From the NCBI GenBank assembly GCA_023703575.1, contig CP097969.1:372001-436000 (forward strand): a DNA stretch of 64,000 nucleotides, read 5' to 3'. Of the stretch, positions 9,853-20,832 are shown piece by piece. Positions within the stretch are counted from its first letter, which is position 1. The number at the start of each line of letters is the position of its first letter. The notes under the pieces were generated by a model. It saw nothing but the letters and a program-made list of their open reading frames with translations, was not told where the DNA came from and searched no databases. The position numbers and the translations under genes are program-made. Source of the stretch: SAR86 cluster bacterium (lineage in GTDB: Bacteria > Pseudomonadota > Gammaproteobacteria > Magnimaribacterales > Magnimaribacteraceae).

Positions 9853-11247
9853 ATGTCATTCACACTATACGATAAGCTATGGAATCTTCATGAGGTCTCT
9901 CAAAGAGAAGATGGCACCTATCTTTTATATATAGATAGACATTTGATTCACGAAGTTACATCCCCTCAAGCATTTGAAGGATTGAAATTAGCTGGCCGTA
10001 AGCCTTGGAGAATATCAGCTAATATTGCAACACCTGATCATAATGTTCCCACAACTGACAGGGACAAGGGAATAGCTGGAATAAATGATGAAGTATCAAA
10101 ACTTCAAGTGGTTACTTTAGATGATAATTGTAAAGAGCATGAAATACTGCAGTTTGATATTCATGATAAACGCCAGGGCATAGTTCATGTGGTTGGGCCT
10201 GAACAAGGATTAACTTTACCCGGCATGACAATTGTTTGTGGAGATTCTCACACCTCCACTCATGGGGCATTGGCGACACTTTCAATGGGTATTGGTACTT
10301 CCGAAGTGGAACATGTTTTAGCTACTCAATGTTTGAAAACATCAAAACTAAAAAATATGAGGGTTAACATTTCAGGTGAGCTACAAAAAGGTGTCACTCC
10401 GAAGGATGTTACATTGGCGGTTATTGGAAAAATTGGAACCGCAGGAGGAACTGGTTATGCTATAGAATATGCTGGTTCAGTCATAGAAAATATGTCAATT
10501 GAAGGAAGAATGACTGTTTGTAATATGGCAATTGAAGCTGGAGCTAGGGCAGGGCTTGTAGCATATGATCAAGTAACCGAAGCTTATATAAAAGATAGGC
10601 CATTTACCCCAACAGGAGAGCAATGGTTGGTAGCAAAAGAACAATGGCAAGATCTTGTTAGCGATAGCGAAGCTCAATTTGATAAAGAGATAGAAATTGA
10701 TGGATCTTTTATAGCACCTCAGGTAACTTGGGGAACTTCACCAGAAATGGTCAGTGATATTGATGGTGTAATACCTGAGCCTAATAGTGACTCTATTAGA
10801 CATGCCCTGAGCTATATGAACCTTGAACCTGGGAAAAAAATAAAAGATATAAAGCTAGATCAGATTTTTATAGGTTCGTGTACAAACTCACGAATAGAAG
10901 ATTTAAGAGAAGCTGCAAAAGTGCTTGAAGGCAAGAAGGTTTCTGAATCAATTAAGAGGGCTATTGTAGTTCCTGGTTCGGGTCTTGTTTCCCAACAGGC
11001 CATTGATGAAGGTTTAGACAAAATATTTATTGACTCAGGCTTTGAATGGAGAGCCCCTGGTTGCTCAATGTGCTTAGCAATGAACCCAGATCAACTGGGA
11101 GATGGTGAGCATTGTGCCTCTACTTCAAATAGGAATTTTGAAGGCAGACAAGGCTATGGAGGAAGAACTCATCTTGTATCTCCTATCACAGCAGCAGCTT
11201 CAGCTGTAGAAGGACATTTTGTAGATGTTAGGAAGTATTTACTATGA
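9853..11247 (+). CDS. leuC: 3-isopropylmalate dehydratase large subunit
   Basis: The large subunit of isopropylmalate isomerase, an aconitase-family [4Fe-4S] enzyme of leucine synthesis. It has 464 residues. Fe-S ligand motifs are visible: G-S-C-T-N-S-R and G-C-S-M-C-L-A-M-N. The gene begins 7 bases after aroC, and its ATGA end overlaps the leuD start, so the two subunits are translationally coupled. Confidence 0.97.
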   Translation: MSFTLYDKLWNLHEVSQREDGTYLLYIDRHLIHEVTSPQAFEGLKLAGRKPWRISANIATPDHNVPTTDRDKGIAGINDEVSKLQVVTLDDNCKEHEILQFDIHDKRQGIVHVVGPEQGLTLPGMTIVCGDSHTSTHGALATLSMGIGTSEVEHVLATQCLKTSKLKNMRVNISGELQKGVTPKDVTLAVIGKIGTAGGTGYAIEYAGSVIENMSIEGRMTVCNMAIEAGARAGLVAYDQVTEAYIKDRPFTPTGEQWLVAKEQWQDLVSDSEAQFDKEIEIDGSFIAPQVTWGTSPEMVSDIDGVIPEPNSDSIRHALSYMNLEPGKKIKDIKLDQIFIGSCTNSRIEDLREAAKVLEGKKVSESIKRAIVVPGSGLVSQQAIDEGLDKIFIDSGFEWRAPGCSMCLAMNPDQLGDGEHCASTSNRNFEGRQGYGGRTHLVSPITAAASAVEGHFVDVRKYLL

Positions 11248-11891
11248 AAAATACCTCAACTTACCATAAAGGGCAGGCCGTTCCATTAAATCGAGATAAT
11301 ATAGACACTGACCAAATTATCCCTAAACAGTTTCTCAAATCTATTAAAAAAAGTGGCTTCGGACCAAATCTTTTTGATGCTTGGAGATACGAAGATGAAG
11401 GATTTCCAGGGCAAGATATAAGCAATAGAAAAATTAATAAGGAATTTATTCTTAACCAAGAGAAATTTATAAATTCCGACATATTAATAAGTAAGAAAAA
11501 CTTTGGATGCGGTTCAAGTAGAGAACATGCAGTATGGTCTTTAATGGACTTTGGATTTAAAGTTGTAATAGCGGAGAGTTTTGCAGATATATTCTACAAC
11601 AACTGCTTTAATAATGGTCTTCTGCCCATCGCTGTTTCAGAACATGAAATTTCAACCTTGCTTGATTTATCTAATAAGAGAAAAGAAATAGAAATAGATC
11701 TACAGAATCAAATTATCTTTGTTGAGGATAATGAAATAGCGCATTTTGAAATTGACCCTTTCAGGAAAAAATGCATCTTAGAAGGTCTGGATGAAATTGG
11801 ATTGAGTCTTACTCATTCGTCAGAAATCAAAGAATTTGAAAGGAAACATTACTTAAAATCTCCTTGGATCTTTAATAGAGAAAATGATTGA
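11244..11891 (+). CDS. leuD: 3-isopropylmalate dehydratase small subunit
   Basis: The swivelling small subunit that pairs with LeuC. It has 215 residues. Typical segments are [11 protein letters not shown] near the N-terminus and the substrate loop [10 protein letters not shown]. The start codon overlaps the leuC stop by 4 bases, and its TGA shares one base with the leuB ATG. Confidence 0.97.
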   Translation: MKNTSTYHKGQAVPLNRDNIDTDQIIPKQFLKSIKKSGFGPNLFDAWRYEDEGFPGQDISNRKINKEFILNQEKFINSDILISKKNFGCGSSREHAVWSLMDFGFKVVIAESFADIFYNNCFNNGLLPIAVSEHEISTLLDLSNKRKEIEIDLQNQIIFVEDNEIAHFEIDPFRKKCILEGLDEIGLSLTHSSEIKEFERKHYLKSPWIFNREND

Positions 11892-12964
11892 TGAATAAAA
11901 AAAACAATATTCTTGTTTTACCTGGTGATGGCATAGGACCTGAAGTATGTAATGAGGCAATAAAAGTTATTAATCATCTAAATGATATATATAAATTAGA
12001 TATTTTAATTGAGGAGTTTGCAGTTGGTGGAAGTGCATATGAAGAATTCGGAAATCCTCTTCCAGAAGATACTTTGAAGGCAGCTAAAGAGGCTGATGCG
12101 ATTTTATTAGGTGCTGTAGGCGGACCCAAATGGGACAATATTGATTATGAACTAAGGCCTGAAAGGGCTTTGCTCGGACTAAGAGCAGAATTAGACTTAT
12201 TTGCCAACTTAAGACCTGCAATCTTATCAAAATATTTAAGCGATTCTTCTTCTCTCAAGTCAGATAAAGTTCAAGATCTAAATCTATTAATTGTAAGAGA
12301 ACTAACTGGTGGAATTTACTTTGGTGAGCCAAGAGGCAGGTCTAAGTCTGGTGATTCTGCTTTTAATACTATGATTTATAGTAAAACTGAGATTGCCAGA
12401 ATAGGAAGGATTGCTTTTGAAGCTGCTCAAAAAAGAAATAAAAACCTTTGCTCAGTTGATAAAGCAAATGTTTTAGAAGTAAGTGTTTTATGGAGAGAAG
12501 TAATTTCTCAACTTTCAGAAGAATATCCTGATGTCGAGTTATCTCATATGCTTGTAGATAATGCCGCTATGCAATTGGTGAGAGACCCAAAACAATTTGA
12601 TGTTATCGTAACGGGTAATTTATTTGGTGATATTTTGTCAGATATTGCGGCAATGTTGACTGGCTCAATAGGTATGTTGCCTTCGGCTTCATTAAATTCG
12701 GAGAATAAAGGAATGTATGAACCTGTTCATGGGTCAGCACCTGATATCTCAGGCAAAGAGTTAGCTAACCCGATCGCAGCAATTTTATCAGTCGCTATGA
12801 TGTTGAAATATAGTTTTAACATGAATGAGGCATCTTCAGCGATTGAGAACTCTATACAAGAGGTTTTGTCTGAGGGCTATCGTACTTATGATTTGGAAGG
12901 AAGTAAAAAAAATAAATTATCTACTTCTGAAATGGGTAATAAGATCATTGAAAAAATAAAATAA
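11891..12964 (+). CDS. leuB: 3-isopropylmalate dehydrogenase
   Basis: It oxidatively decarboxylates 3-isopropylmalate with NAD+ in leucine synthesis. The protein has 357 residues and the usual [10 protein letters not shown] start, [11 protein letters not shown] and the N-L-F-G-D-I-L-S-D metal/NAD segment. I use the ATG at 11891, overlapping the leuD stop by one base; a TTG one codon earlier is possible but unnecessary. asd follows after 4 bases. Confidence 0.97.
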   Translation: MNKKNNILVLPGDGIGPEVCNEAIKVINHLNDIYKLDILIEEFAVGGSAYEEFGNPLPEDTLKAAKEADAILLGAVGGPKWDNIDYELRPERALLGLRAELDLFANLRPAILSKYLSDSSSLKSDKVQDLNLLIVRELTGGIYFGEPRGRSKSGDSAFNTMIYSKTEIARIGRIAFEAAQKRNKNLCSVDKANVLEVSVLWREVISQLSEEYPDVELSHMLVDNAAMQLVRDPKQFDVIVTGNLFGDILSDIAAMLTGSIGMLPSASLNSENKGMYEPVHGSAPDISGKELANPIAAILSVAMMLKYSFNMNEASSAIENSIQEVLSEGYRTYDLEGSKKNKLSTSEMGNKIIEKIK

Positions 12965-12968
12965 GGTC

Positions 12969-13979
12969 ATGAAAAAAGCAAATAGGATAGCTGTTGTTGG
13001 AGCCACAGGAATGGTAGGTAAAGCCTTCCTGTCCATTTTTGAAGAAAAGTTTTTCGTCAATGCAAAGGTAGATTTATTGGCAAGTAAAAAATCTGAGGGA
13101 AAAAAAGTTACTTTTAGAGGTTCAGAATATGTCATCGCAGATCTTGCAGAATATGATTTTAGTAATACAGATCTAGCACTTTTTTCAGCTGGAGCTTCTG
13201 TTTCGGCTAAATTCGCTCCAATTGCTGTTTCCCAAGGTTGTGTGGTTGTAGATAATTCTTCTTGCTTTAGATATGAAGCAGATATACCCCTTATTGTTCC
13301 AGAAGTTAATGGCCATAAGTTAAATGACTATAAGTCACCTGGCATTATCGCAAATCCTAACTGCTCAACAATACAAATGTTGGTTGCACTAAAGCCTATT
13401 CATGACGAATTCAAAATTGAAAGAATAGACATCACTACATTACAGGCTGTATCTGGAACAGGAAAAGAAGCAACAGAAGAGTTACTGGATCAATTGAGCT
13501 CTTATGCAGGCAAAAAAAACATTGAATCTAATATTTATCCAAAACAAATAGCAAATAATGCCCTTCCACAATGCGATGTATTTGAGGAAAACAGGTATAC
13601 GAAAGAAGAAAATAAACTTCTCAAAGAAACGCATAAAATACTTGATCCAAATATACATGTTACTGCTACATGTGTAAGAGTTCCGGTTTTAAATGGTCAT
13701 TCAGAATCTATTCATATTAAAACTGCAAAACCAATATCTGAGAACACTGCAATAAAGGTTATGCAGGAAGCACCTGGTTTAAAAGTGCACTATGGATCTG
13801 GATCACAAGATTACCCAACTGCTGCTACAGATGCTGATGGAGATAACTTAGTTCATGTAGGAAGAATAAGAAAAGATTTGTGGAGTAACAAAAGAATTAA
13901 TTTATGGGTTGTTGCAGATAATCTCCTTAAAGGAGCTGCATTGAATAGTATACAAATCGCAGAATTGATATTTGATTAA
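12969..13979 (+). CDS. asd: Aspartate-semialdehyde dehydrogenase
   Basis: It reduces aspartyl phosphate to aspartate semialdehyde, the branch point to lysine/diaminopimelate, threonine and methionine. The 336-residue protein has the NADP-binding G-A-T-G-M-V-G start and the catalytic N-P-N-C-S-T motif with Cys132. Its partner aspartokinase is encoded about 32 kb away (lysC, 45567-46796). Its position between leuB and a fimV-like gene matches Pseudomonas gene order. Confidence 0.96.
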   Translation: MKKANRIAVVGATGMVGKAFLSIFEEKFFVNAKVDLLASKKSEGKKVTFRGSEYVIADLAEYDFSNTDLALFSAGASVSAKFAPIAVSQGCVVVDNSSCFRYEADIPLIVPEVNGHKLNDYKSPGIIANPNCSTIQMLVALKPIHDEFKIERIDITTLQAVSGTGKEATEELLDQLSSYAGKKNIESNIYPKQIANNALPQCDVFEENRYTKEENKLLKETHKILDPNIHVTATCVRVPVLNGHSESIHIKTAKPISENTAIKVMQEAPGLKVHYGSGSQDYPTAATDADGDNLVHVGRIRKDLWSNKRINLWVVADNLLKGAALNSIQIAELIFD

Positions 13980-13986
13980 CACAGGG

Positions 13987-14322
13987 ATGGAAAATTTTTT
14001 ATTAAGGCTTGAGACTGAGTTTTATTTTATAACAGGTATTTATTTTGAGGGCTTGAGTGGATTGGCACTTGGCCTTCTCTTTTTTTCTTTAACTTTGATT
14101 CTAATTAGATATAAAAGGGAACAAAGGCCACTTGTTACAGATACCGATATTTCAAATGAAATCGGCAATGAAAAAACTGCTAAGGTCAATCTTTCAAGAA
14201 GTTTGATAGAAATGGGTCAGTTAGATGAAGCCAAGCGTCTGCTTGAAGAAGTTTTAAAAGATAATCCTACTGAAAAAGAAGAGAATACAATTAAATTTCT
14301 ACTTTCTAAAATTAATTCTTAA
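13987..14322 (+). CDS. Miniature FimV-like protein: one membrane segment plus FimV C-terminal domain
   Basis: A protein of about 111 residues. After a short N-terminus comes one strong transmembrane segment (about residues 22-41), a polar linker, and a TPR-like helical hairpin (about 66-108) reading K-V-N-L-S-R-S-L-I-E-M-G-Q and A-K-R-L-L-E-E-V-L. This closely resembles the conserved C-terminal domain of FimV. In Pseudomonas, fimV, a gene of roughly 900 codons with a LysM domain, occupies exactly this place between asd and truA. Here the periplasmic part is gone. I prefer the ATG at 13987; a TTG at 13972 overlapping asd is possible, and neither has a good ribosome-binding site. A polar-hub role is inferred from the family only. 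Confidence 0.7.
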   Translation: MENFLLRLETEFYFITGIYFEGLSGLALGLLFFSLTLILIRYKREQRPLVTDTDISNEIGNEKTAKVNLSRSLIEMGQLDEAKRLLEEVLKDNPTEKEENTIKFLLSKINS

Positions 14323-14325
14323 GCA

Positions 14326-15108
14326 ATGGATTCTAGGATAGCTTTAGGGGTTGAGTATGATGGAACTAACTATTTCGGCTTTCAAAAGCAAAACACTACA
14401 AAACAAACCGTACAAGGCTCTCTAGAAGAATCGATTTCAAAGGTTGCAGATCATAAAGTAAAAACTTTATGTAGTGGAAGAACAGATGCGGGTGTTCATG
14501 CCTTTATGCAAGTCATGCATTTTGATACAAAGGCCATAAGATCATCTATTGAATGGACCAGAGGTATCAATTCTTACCTTCCAAAAGATATTAGAGTTTT
14601 ATGGGCAAAAGAAATAGATGAGAGTTTTCATGCTAGGTTCTCTGCTACCAAAAGATCATATATTTACAATATTCTTAATCATTCGACACCCTCGGCGCTT
14701 TGGGCAGATAAGTCGCTATATGTACCTATTAGATTAGATATACAGTCAATGAAAAAAGGCTCTAAATATCTCATAGGAGAACATGATTTTAGCTCCTTTA
14801 GAGGTTCAGGATGTCAATCAAAGACACCTATTAGAAACATTCAAGAAATAAAAATCTCAAGGAATGATGATTTTGTTACATTGGAAATTACAGCAAATGC
14901 TTTCTTACTTCACATGGTTAGAATCATAGTTGGGACTCTAATAATGGTTGGCAAAAAAGAAATACAACCCAAAGAAGTTGATAAAATTCTCAAACAAAAA
15001 AATAGAAAATTAGCAGGTAAGACGGTTAGTTCATCTGGCTTATTTTTTTTAGGACCTAGCTATCCCAATAAATATAAGGTGCCGGAATTTAAAAATAATT
15101 TAATATAA
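14326..15108 (+). CDS. truA: tRNA pseudouridine(38-40) synthase
   Basis: It isomerises uridines 38-40 in the anticodon stem of tRNAs. It has 260 residues. The catalytic Asp54 lies in C-S-G-R-T-D-A-G-V-H-A, the family signature, and the C-terminal F-L-L-H-M-V-R-I-I-V-G-T-L segment is also typical. The gene begins 3 bases after the fimV-like gene. A TATAAT sequence at 15126-15131, downstream of it, may start a separate transcript for the trp genes. Confidence 0.96.
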   Translation: MDSRIALGVEYDGTNYFGFQKQNTTKQTVQGSLEESISKVADHKVKTLCSGRTDAGVHAFMQVMHFDTKAIRSSIEWTRGINSYLPKDIRVLWAKEIDESFHARFSATKRSYIYNILNHSTPSALWADKSLYVPIRLDIQSMKKGSKYLIGEHDFSSFRGSGCQSKTPIRNIQEIKISRNDDFVTLEITANAFLLHMVRIIVGTLIMVGKKEIQPKEVDKILKQKNRKLAGKTVSSSGLFFLGPSYPNKYKVPEFKNNLI

Positions 15109-15137
15109 TTATTTTTTAGCTTTTATATAATTTCACA

Positions 15138-15761
15138 ATGAGCTATTTCATAAAAATCTGCGGCATTACAAATCTAACTGATCTTGACCTGATCATATCT
15201 TTACCCATTGATGGAGTAGGCTTTAATTTATATGAGAAAAGTAAAAGATTTATTGATTTAAATGAAGCCTCGAAAATGTCAGAAAAACTTCCTGAACACT
15301 TGCAAGTTTTTTTAATCTTTGTAAATCAAGAAAAAGAATTTATTTCAAAATGCCTAGAACAGATACCGAGAGCAATGCCTCAGTTCCATGGGGAAGAAAC
15401 AACGGAGTATTGCGAAAGTTTCGGAAGAGATTATATAAAAGCAATTAGAGTTAAGCCTGATATAGATATAGAAAAGATCAATCAAGACTTCAAAAGTGCT
15501 AAAATGTTGATCTTCGACAGTTATGATGAAAAAGAACATGGAGGTACAGGGAAGACTTTTGATCTAGATCTTATAAAAGATAAAGCAGAGGTTCCTTATT
15601 TAGCAGCTGGAGGTATCGACGAATCTAATTTTGAAGATGCTCTTTGCTTAAACAACTGCATAGGTATTGATGTATGTTCGAGCGTCGAAGATGTTCCTGG
15701 AATAAAAAATCATTCCAAGGTAGAGAATTTAATAAATAAAGTAAGGAGTATTCATGTCTGA
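15138..15761 (+). CDS. trpF: Phosphoribosylanthranilate isomerase
   Basis: It performs the third step of tryptophan synthesis, an Amadori rearrangement on a TIM barrel. It has 207 residues, with K-I-C-G-I-T at the N-terminus carrying the catalytic Cys8, and phosphate-binding segments A-A-G-G-I-D and G-I-D-V-C-S-S-V-E near the end. It overlaps trpB by 8 bases. The order truA-trpF-trpB-trpA-accD is typical of several gammaproteobacteria. Confidence 0.95.
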   Translation: MSYFIKICGITNLTDLDLIISLPIDGVGFNLYEKSKRFIDLNEASKMSEKLPEHLQVFLIFVNQEKEFISKCLEQIPRAMPQFHGEETTEYCESFGRDYIKAIRVKPDIDIEKINQDFKSAKMLIFDSYDEKEHGGTGKTFDLDLIKDKAEVPYLAAGGIDESNFEDALCLNNCIGIDVCSSVEDVPGIKNHSKVENLINKVRSIHV

Positions 15762-16953
15762 AGAATTGTTGCCAGATAAAAATGGTAGATTTGGAATATA
15801 TGGTGGCAGATATGTTGCTGAGACACTTGTCCCAGCTCTGGAAGAGTTATCTGAGCAATATGAATTAATAAAGAAGGATAAGAAATTTCTTAAAGAATTT
15901 AAAGATGATCTAAAAGATTATGTCGGAAGACCTTCTCCTTTATATTTTGCAAAACGTTGGACAGAATTGCTTGGTGGCGCAAAGATCTACTTAAAAAGAG
16001 AAGATCTTAATCACACCGGAGCTCATAAGATCAATAACACTGTTGGACAAATTTTATTGGCAAAACACATGGGCAAAAAAAGGATCATAGCCGAAACTGG
16101 AGCTGGGCAGCATGGTGTAGCTACCGCCTCTGTAGCTGCCAGACATGGTTTAGAGTGTATAGTTTTTATGGGTGAAGAAGATATCCAAAGACAATCACTT
16201 AATGTTTTTAGGATTAAATTACTTGGAGCAGAGGTAGTTGGAGTGAACTCAGGAACATCTACTCTTAAGGACGCTATGAATGAAGCTATGAGAGATTGGG
16301 TAACCAATGTAGATGATACTTATTACATAATAGGTAGCGTGGCTGGACCCCATCCTTATCCTCAAATAGTAAGAGATTTCAATGCGGTTGTGGGAGAAGA
16401 AGTTCTAGAGCAAAGCAAATCAGTGATTGGCAAAGATCCAGATATGCTTGTGGCTTGCGTAGGAGGAGGTTCAAATGCTATGGGACTATTTTATCCTTTT
16501 ATTGAAAAGAAAAATGTTAGGTTAGTGGGTGTTGAGGCTGGAGGTTTGGGCTTAAGTACAGGTAAGCATGCCGCTCCTCTCAATGATGGTAAAGAAGGAG
16601 TTCTTCATGGTATGCGAACATACCTAATGCAAGACGATGTTGGTCAAGTTATTGAAACACATTCTGTTTCAGCTGGATTAGATTACCCTGGAGTTGGTCC
16701 AGAGCATGCATGGTTAAAAGATATAGGTAGAGCAGAGTATGAGTCTGCAGATGATGAAGAAGCATTAGATGCCTTTAAAGAACTAACCAGAGTTGAAGGA
16801 ATTATGCCTGCACTTGAAACAGCACATGGTATTGCTTATGTGAAAAAGATTGCACCCACTATGAAAGATGATCAATCCATAGTGGTAAATGTTTCCGGAA
16901 GGGGTGATAAGGATATAAACACAGTTGCTTCAATAGAAGGAATAGAGCTTTGA
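15754..16953 (+). CDS. trpB: Tryptophan synthase beta subunit
   Basis: The PLP-dependent subunit that joins indole and serine into tryptophan. It has 399 residues. Lys92 in H-T-G-A-H-K-I-N-N is the PLP Schiff-base lysine, and the phosphate-binding G-G-G-S-N-A-M segment is present. It overlaps both neighbours (trpF and trpA), consistent with coupled translation of the alpha2beta2 complex. Confidence 0.97.
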   Translation: MSEELLPDKNGRFGIYGGRYVAETLVPALEELSEQYELIKKDKKFLKEFKDDLKDYVGRPSPLYFAKRWTELLGGAKIYLKREDLNHTGAHKINNTVGQILLAKHMGKKRIIAETGAGQHGVATASVAARHGLECIVFMGEEDIQRQSLNVFRIKLLGAEVVGVNSGTSTLKDAMNEAMRDWVTNVDDTYYIIGSVAGPHPYPQIVRDFNAVVGEEVLEQSKSVIGKDPDMLVACVGGGSNAMGLFYPFIEKKNVRLVGVEAGGLGLSTGKHAAPLNDGKEGVLHGMRTYLMQDDVGQVIETHSVSAGLDYPGVGPEHAWLKDIGRAEYESADDEEALDAFKELTRVEGIMPALETAHGIAYVKKIAPTMKDDQSIVVNVSGRGDKDINTVASIEGIEL

Positions 16954-17741
16954 CTTCGAGGATCAAAGAAGTTTTTTCAAAAATTAAAGCCGAAAAGAGA
17001 AAAGCGCTAATAACATATATTGTTTCGGGTGATCCCGATACTGAGACTACAATTGAGATCATGAACTCTATGGTTCAACAAGGTACTGATATCATTGAGT
17101 TAGGTATACCTTTTTCAGACCCGATGGCAGAAGGTATATCAATTCAAAAAGGTCACGAGCGGGCATTGGAAAAGGGAATCTCTTTGAAAGGTACTTTTGA
17201 ATTACTTAAAAAATTCAGGGCAAATGATGAAAAAACACCTATTGTCTTTATGGGTTACATGAATACATTTGAATCTCTGGGCGCAAAACAATTTATGTCA
17301 GAAGCTGTAAATGCCAATTTAGATGGCATATTAATAGTAGATATGCCTCCTGAAGAGAGTTCAGACTTTAGTACTGAAGCCGAAAAGGTTGGCATAGATA
17401 TAATAAGATTGATAGCACCTACAACCAGCTCTTTGAGAGCTAAGAAAATTTGTTCTCAGTGCTCAGGTTATGTTTACTATATATCTGTTAAAGGTATTAC
17501 AGGGGCATCCAATATAAATGCTGAAGAAGTTAAGGCAAAAGTAAGTGAGCTTAGATCTCATACAGACTTACCTATAGCTATAGGATTTGGAATTAAAGAT
17601 GCCGCCTCTGCGTCTTCTGTAAAAGATGTTGCAGATGGAGTAGTTGCAGGAAGTGTATTTGTTGATTTAATTGGAGAGGGTGGCAATATAATTAAAAAGG
17701 TCGAATCTAAAACAAGAGAGCTTTCTGAAGTATTGAATTAA
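16950..17741 (+). CDS. trpA: Tryptophan synthase alpha subunit (TTG start)
   Basis: It cleaves indole-3-glycerol phosphate and channels indole to TrpB. It has 263 residues. The catalytic Glu is in [11 protein letters not shown] and the catalytic Asp is in I-L-I-V-D-M-P-P. The only reasonable start is a TTG overlapping the trpB stop (TTGA): the family N-terminus (S-R-I...R-K-A-L-I-T-Y) follows at once, an AGAAGG lies 9 bases upstream, and the next ATG is deep inside the gene. Confidence 0.94.
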   Translation: MTSRIKEVFSKIKAEKRKALITYIVSGDPDTETTIEIMNSMVQQGTDIIELGIPFSDPMAEGISIQKGHERALEKGISLKGTFELLKKFRANDEKTPIVFMGYMNTFESLGAKQFMSEAVNANLDGILIVDMPPEESSDFSTEAEKVGIDIIRLIAPTTSSLRAKKICSQCSGYVYYISVKGITGASNINAEEVKAKVSELRSHTDLPIAIGFGIKDAASASSVKDVADGVVAGSVFVDLIGEGGNIIKKVESKTRELSEVLN

Positions 17742-17743
17742 GA

Positions 17744-18601
17744 ATGGCAAATTGGTTTGAAAAAATATTACCTTCTTTTATAAGAAAGGGTACGACTAAA
17801 AAGTCCACAATACCAGAAGGTTTATGGCAGAGCTGCAGCAATTGCAATAATATTTTATATGTCCCTGAGCTAGAATCTAATTTGTTTGTTTGCCCTAAAT
17901 GTGATCATCATATCAGGATAGGTGCTAGAAAGAGGTTAGAATTTTTCTTAGACCCTCATGAAGCCATTGAAATTTCAAAGGATAAAACCCCAAAAGACTG
18001 GTTGAAATTTAAGGACACAAAGACATACAAAGAGAGGATAGACTCTGCAGAAAAGGTTAGCAATGAAAAAGAGGCCTTACTCGCTATGAAAGGATATTTA
18101 AAAAAAATGCCCATCGTGGCTTCTGCTTTTGAGTTTAGATATATGGGAGGCTCTATGGGGTCTGTAGTGGGACAAAAATTTGTTGATACAGTAGATTTTG
18201 CTCTTGAAAGTAAACTTCCAATGGTCTGTTTTTCTACTAGCGGAGGGGCGCGGATGCAAGAATCTTTAGTATCTCTTTTTCAAATGGCAAAGACCAGCGC
18301 AGCCATAGAAAAAATGAGACAAGCTAAATTACCTTATATTTCAGTAATGATCGACCCTATTTATGGCGGTGTATCAGCAAGTCTAGCGATGTTAGGAGAC
18401 ATTAACATAGCAGAACCTAGAGCTTTAGTTGGTTTTACTGGACCTAGAGTTATAGAACAAACATTAAATGTGCAGTTACCAGAAGGGTTTCAAAGAAGTG
18501 AATTCTTATTAGAACACGGAGCAATCGACATGATTGTCCATAGGAAAGATCTTAAAGATACAATTCATCGACTTCTCTCTAGTTTGATGTCAAATAAATA
18601 A
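17744..18601 (+). CDS. accD: Acetyl-CoA carboxylase carboxyltransferase beta subunit
   Basis: The beta half of the carboxyltransferase that makes malonyl-CoA for fatty acid synthesis, together with AccA (not in this window). It has 285 residues. The N-terminal zinc ribbon is intact: Cys31, Cys34, Cys50 and Cys53 in a C-x2-C...C-x2-C arrangement. The carboxylase segment includes [10 protein letters not shown]. It begins two bases after trpA and precedes folC, the normal gammaproteobacterial order. Confidence 0.97.
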   Translation: MANWFEKILPSFIRKGTTKKSTIPEGLWQSCSNCNNILYVPELESNLFVCPKCDHHIRIGARKRLEFFLDPHEAIEISKDKTPKDWLKFKDTKTYKERIDSAEKVSNEKEALLAMKGYLKKMPIVASAFEFRYMGGSMGSVVGQKFVDTVDFALESKLPMVCFSTSGGARMQESLVSLFQMAKTSAAIEKMRQAKLPYISVMIDPIYGGVSASLAMLGDINIAEPRALVGFTGPRVIEQTLNVQLPEGFQRSEFLLEHGAIDMIVHRKDLKDTIHRLLSSLMSNK

Positions 18602-18607
18602 GTCTAT

Positions 18608-19858
18608 ATGAATTCAGATCATTTATCTGATTGGTTAACATATATAAATTCCAATAGACCAAATGAAGGTGATTTTGGCCTAGGAAGACTTGAAGACATC
18701 TACTCACAAATCGTCCAGAGCCCCGTAGCAAGGAAAACTATTTTGGTTGGTGGTACTAATGGAAAAGGATCTACGATCGAGTTCCTTAAAAATTTTCTTC
18801 TATCTGCAGGATACAAGATTGGATCCTATACCTCACCACATTTATTAGAATTTAATGAGAGAATTAAAATAAATGATAAATCTGTAGAGGACAAAAAAAT
18901 CATAAGATCTTTTGAGAGGATAGATAAGTTGAAGAAAAAGACTAGGCTTACATATTTTGATTATGCAACCTTGGCTGCTTTTGATATCTTCTCTGAGGAG
19001 GAATTAGATTTTGCGATTCTTGAGATCGGTATAGGTGGAAAGTATGATCCAGTTAATTTAATTAATTCAGATCTATCAATCATTACAAATATACAATTAG
19101 ATCATGAAAAGTGGTTAGGATCATCTTTAGAGGATATTGGAGATCAAAAAGCAGCCATTTTAAAGAAAGGAAAATTAGCAATTCTAGGCTCTGAGGAAAT
19201 GCCAAACTCTGTAATGACTAAGGCAACTGAAATTTGTTCTTCTCATTTCCAGCTCAATAAAGATTTTTTTGTCCACGAGGATAAGACTCACTGGTCATAT
19301 TCGTTTTCGGAAAAGGACTGTAATTTAGATCTTCTCTCAAATGGTAGCTTAAATAGTGATGCGGCAGCGAGTGCTCTAACAGCTTACAATTTATTGTCTA
19401 ACAGGGAAGTAGGATTTCAATCTATTATTGAAAATACACAATTAAAGGGAAGATGTGACATTGTTAATAATTTTATTTTGGATGTCTCTCATAATCCTGC
19501 TTCTGTAAAAAATCTCATCTCTTTTATTAAAAAAAATTTCAAAGAGCGAAAATTTAAAGCTATTTTTGCTTCTATGTCTGAAAAGGACAGTTCTTCGATC
19601 ATAAAAGAAATAGCTCACTTAATTTCAGAATGGAATATTTGTTTTATAGATGATAATAGATTTGATATACCCTCCTTAATAAATTTAACCAAAAGTAAAG
19701 TAAAAGCTGATGTTAATATCGCTGACACAGTTTATTCAGCCGTAGAAAGAGGTTACTATGAGGGATCGCCTTATATCGTATTCGGATCATTTATAACTGT
19801 AAGTGAGGCTTATAGAGCTTTAGATAAAATAAAATTATTAAATCGTGAAAATAGTTAA
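18608..19858 (+). CDS. folC: Bifunctional dihydrofolate/folylpolyglutamate synthase
   Basis: An ATP-dependent ligase that adds glutamate to dihydropteroate and to folates. It has 416 residues, with the Mur-ligase-type P-loop G-G-T-N-G-K-G-S-T near residue 50 and Y-T-S-P-H-L just after it. The C-terminal domain includes D-V-S-H-N-P-A. Its 3' end overlaps the SPOR-protein gene by 14 bases. Confidence 0.95.
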   Translation: MNSDHLSDWLTYINSNRPNEGDFGLGRLEDIYSQIVQSPVARKTILVGGTNGKGSTIEFLKNFLLSAGYKIGSYTSPHLLEFNERIKINDKSVEDKKIIRSFERIDKLKKKTRLTYFDYATLAAFDIFSEEELDFAILEIGIGGKYDPVNLINSDLSIITNIQLDHEKWLGSSLEDIGDQKAAILKKGKLAILGSEEMPNSVMTKATEICSSHFQLNKDFFVHEDKTHWSYSFSEKDCNLDLLSNGSLNSDAAASALTAYNLLSNREVGFQSIIENTQLKGRCDIVNNFILDVSHNPASVKNLISFIKKNFKERKFKAIFASMSEKDSSSIIKEIAHLISEWNICFIDDNRFDIPSLINLTKSKVKADVNIADTVYSAVERGYYEGSPYIVFGSFITVSEAYRALDKIKLLNRENS

Positions 19859-20297
19859 TTATTCTCTGGTCTTCTTTATTTTATGTTTTATTGTTCTATC
19901 TTTAGTGATGGATCCAGTTGAGTATGATTCAGATAATCAAAGGGAATTTCCTGATCAGATTCCTGAAGTGAGTCTCAATATACCTCTCGATGAAAATCTA
20001 TCTATCAATAGGGATATAGACCAGAAATTGAGTATGCCCGATCATGGTTTTAGAACTAACTTTGATCAAGCCTGGACTGTAAAGGTAGATACTTACAGAG
20101 AAATATCAGAGCTAGAAACTGCTCTAAAGAAACTCAAAAATCTAGGCTACAAAGTTTATTCTAGATATGAAAATGACAATAAAGATGAGTATGGTTTATT
20201 TATAGGCCCTACGTTGAAAAAAGAGGATTCTCTCAATGTCGTTGAAGAACTAAAAAATATAAGAGGATTTAATCCGGAAGTTCAGAAATATGACTGA
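19845..20297 (+). CDS. dedD: DedD-like SPOR-domain protein (GTG start)
   Basis: A 150-residue protein with an N-terminal membrane anchor (about residues 5-21), a polar acidic linker, and a C-terminal SPOR domain (about residues 76-148) of the W-T-V-K-V...Y-K-V-Y-S-R...Y-G-L-F-I-G-P pattern. SPOR domains bind denuded peptidoglycan at the division septum, and DedD is a divisome protein in E. coli. Position between folC and cvpA supports the name, although the protein is shorter than E. coli DedD (about 220). It starts with GTG inside folC and overlaps cvpA by 8 bases. Confidence 0.85.
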   Translation: MKIVNYSLVFFILCFIVLSLVMDPVEYDSDNQREFPDQIPEVSLNIPLDENLSINRDIDQKLSMPDHGFRTNFDQAWTVKVDTYREISELETALKKLKNLGYKVYSRYENDNKDEYGLFIGPTLKKEDSLNVVEELKNIRGFNPEVQKYD

Positions 20298-20817
20298 GAG
20301 CCTACAAGTAATTGATTGGATTTCGGTAACTCTACTTTTGGTATTCGCGATAACAGGTTTTTTTAATGGTTTTATTAAAGAATTATTTTCTGCCATGGCT
20401 TGGGTTTTCTCTTTGATTACTGCATGGCTTTATGGACCGCTAATTTTTCCCTACGTAAATACCTACTTAGATTCTGAATCTGCAAAGAATATAATCAGTT
20501 TCATAATTCTATTCGTACTTTCTTTTATTATTTTAAAAACTTTAGGCTCCATTATGTCAAAACTTATTTCTGTTATTGGTTTAAAAAGCTTGGATAAACT
20601 TCTGGGCGCATTTTTTAGTTCTTTAAAAGTATTGGCCATTTTGATTAGTTTTTTTGTCTTTAATCTGAATTATTTAGATAAAAATCAGTGGTGGTTAGAT
20701 TCATATTCGAGAATTTATTCCATTAGTTTCTATGAATACTCGAAACCTATATTCGACGAATGGATAGATAAAGCAGATGCTATTCTTCAGAAAGATGATT
20801 CTAAGATTGCACTTTGA
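20290..20817 (+). CDS. cvpA: CvpA family membrane protein
   Basis: A 175-residue inner-membrane protein with four hydrophobic segments (about residues 10-28, 33-52, 66-84 and 100-123) and the CvpA-type N-terminus D-W-I-S-V-T-L-L-L-V-F-A-I-T-G-F-F-N-G-F. E. coli CvpA is linked to colicin V export and envelope homeostasis; its molecular role is unclear. Position directly before purF is conserved across gammaproteobacteria. Confidence 0.92.
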   Translation: MTESLQVIDWISVTLLLVFAITGFFNGFIKELFSAMAWVFSLITAWLYGPLIFPYVNTYLDSESAKNIISFIILFVLSFIILKTLGSIMSKLISVIGLKSLDKLLGAFFSSLKVLAILISFFVFNLNYLDKNQWWLDSYSRIYSISFYEYSKPIFDEWIDKADAILQKDDSKIAL

Positions 20818-20832
20818 TATAGAATATAAGTA

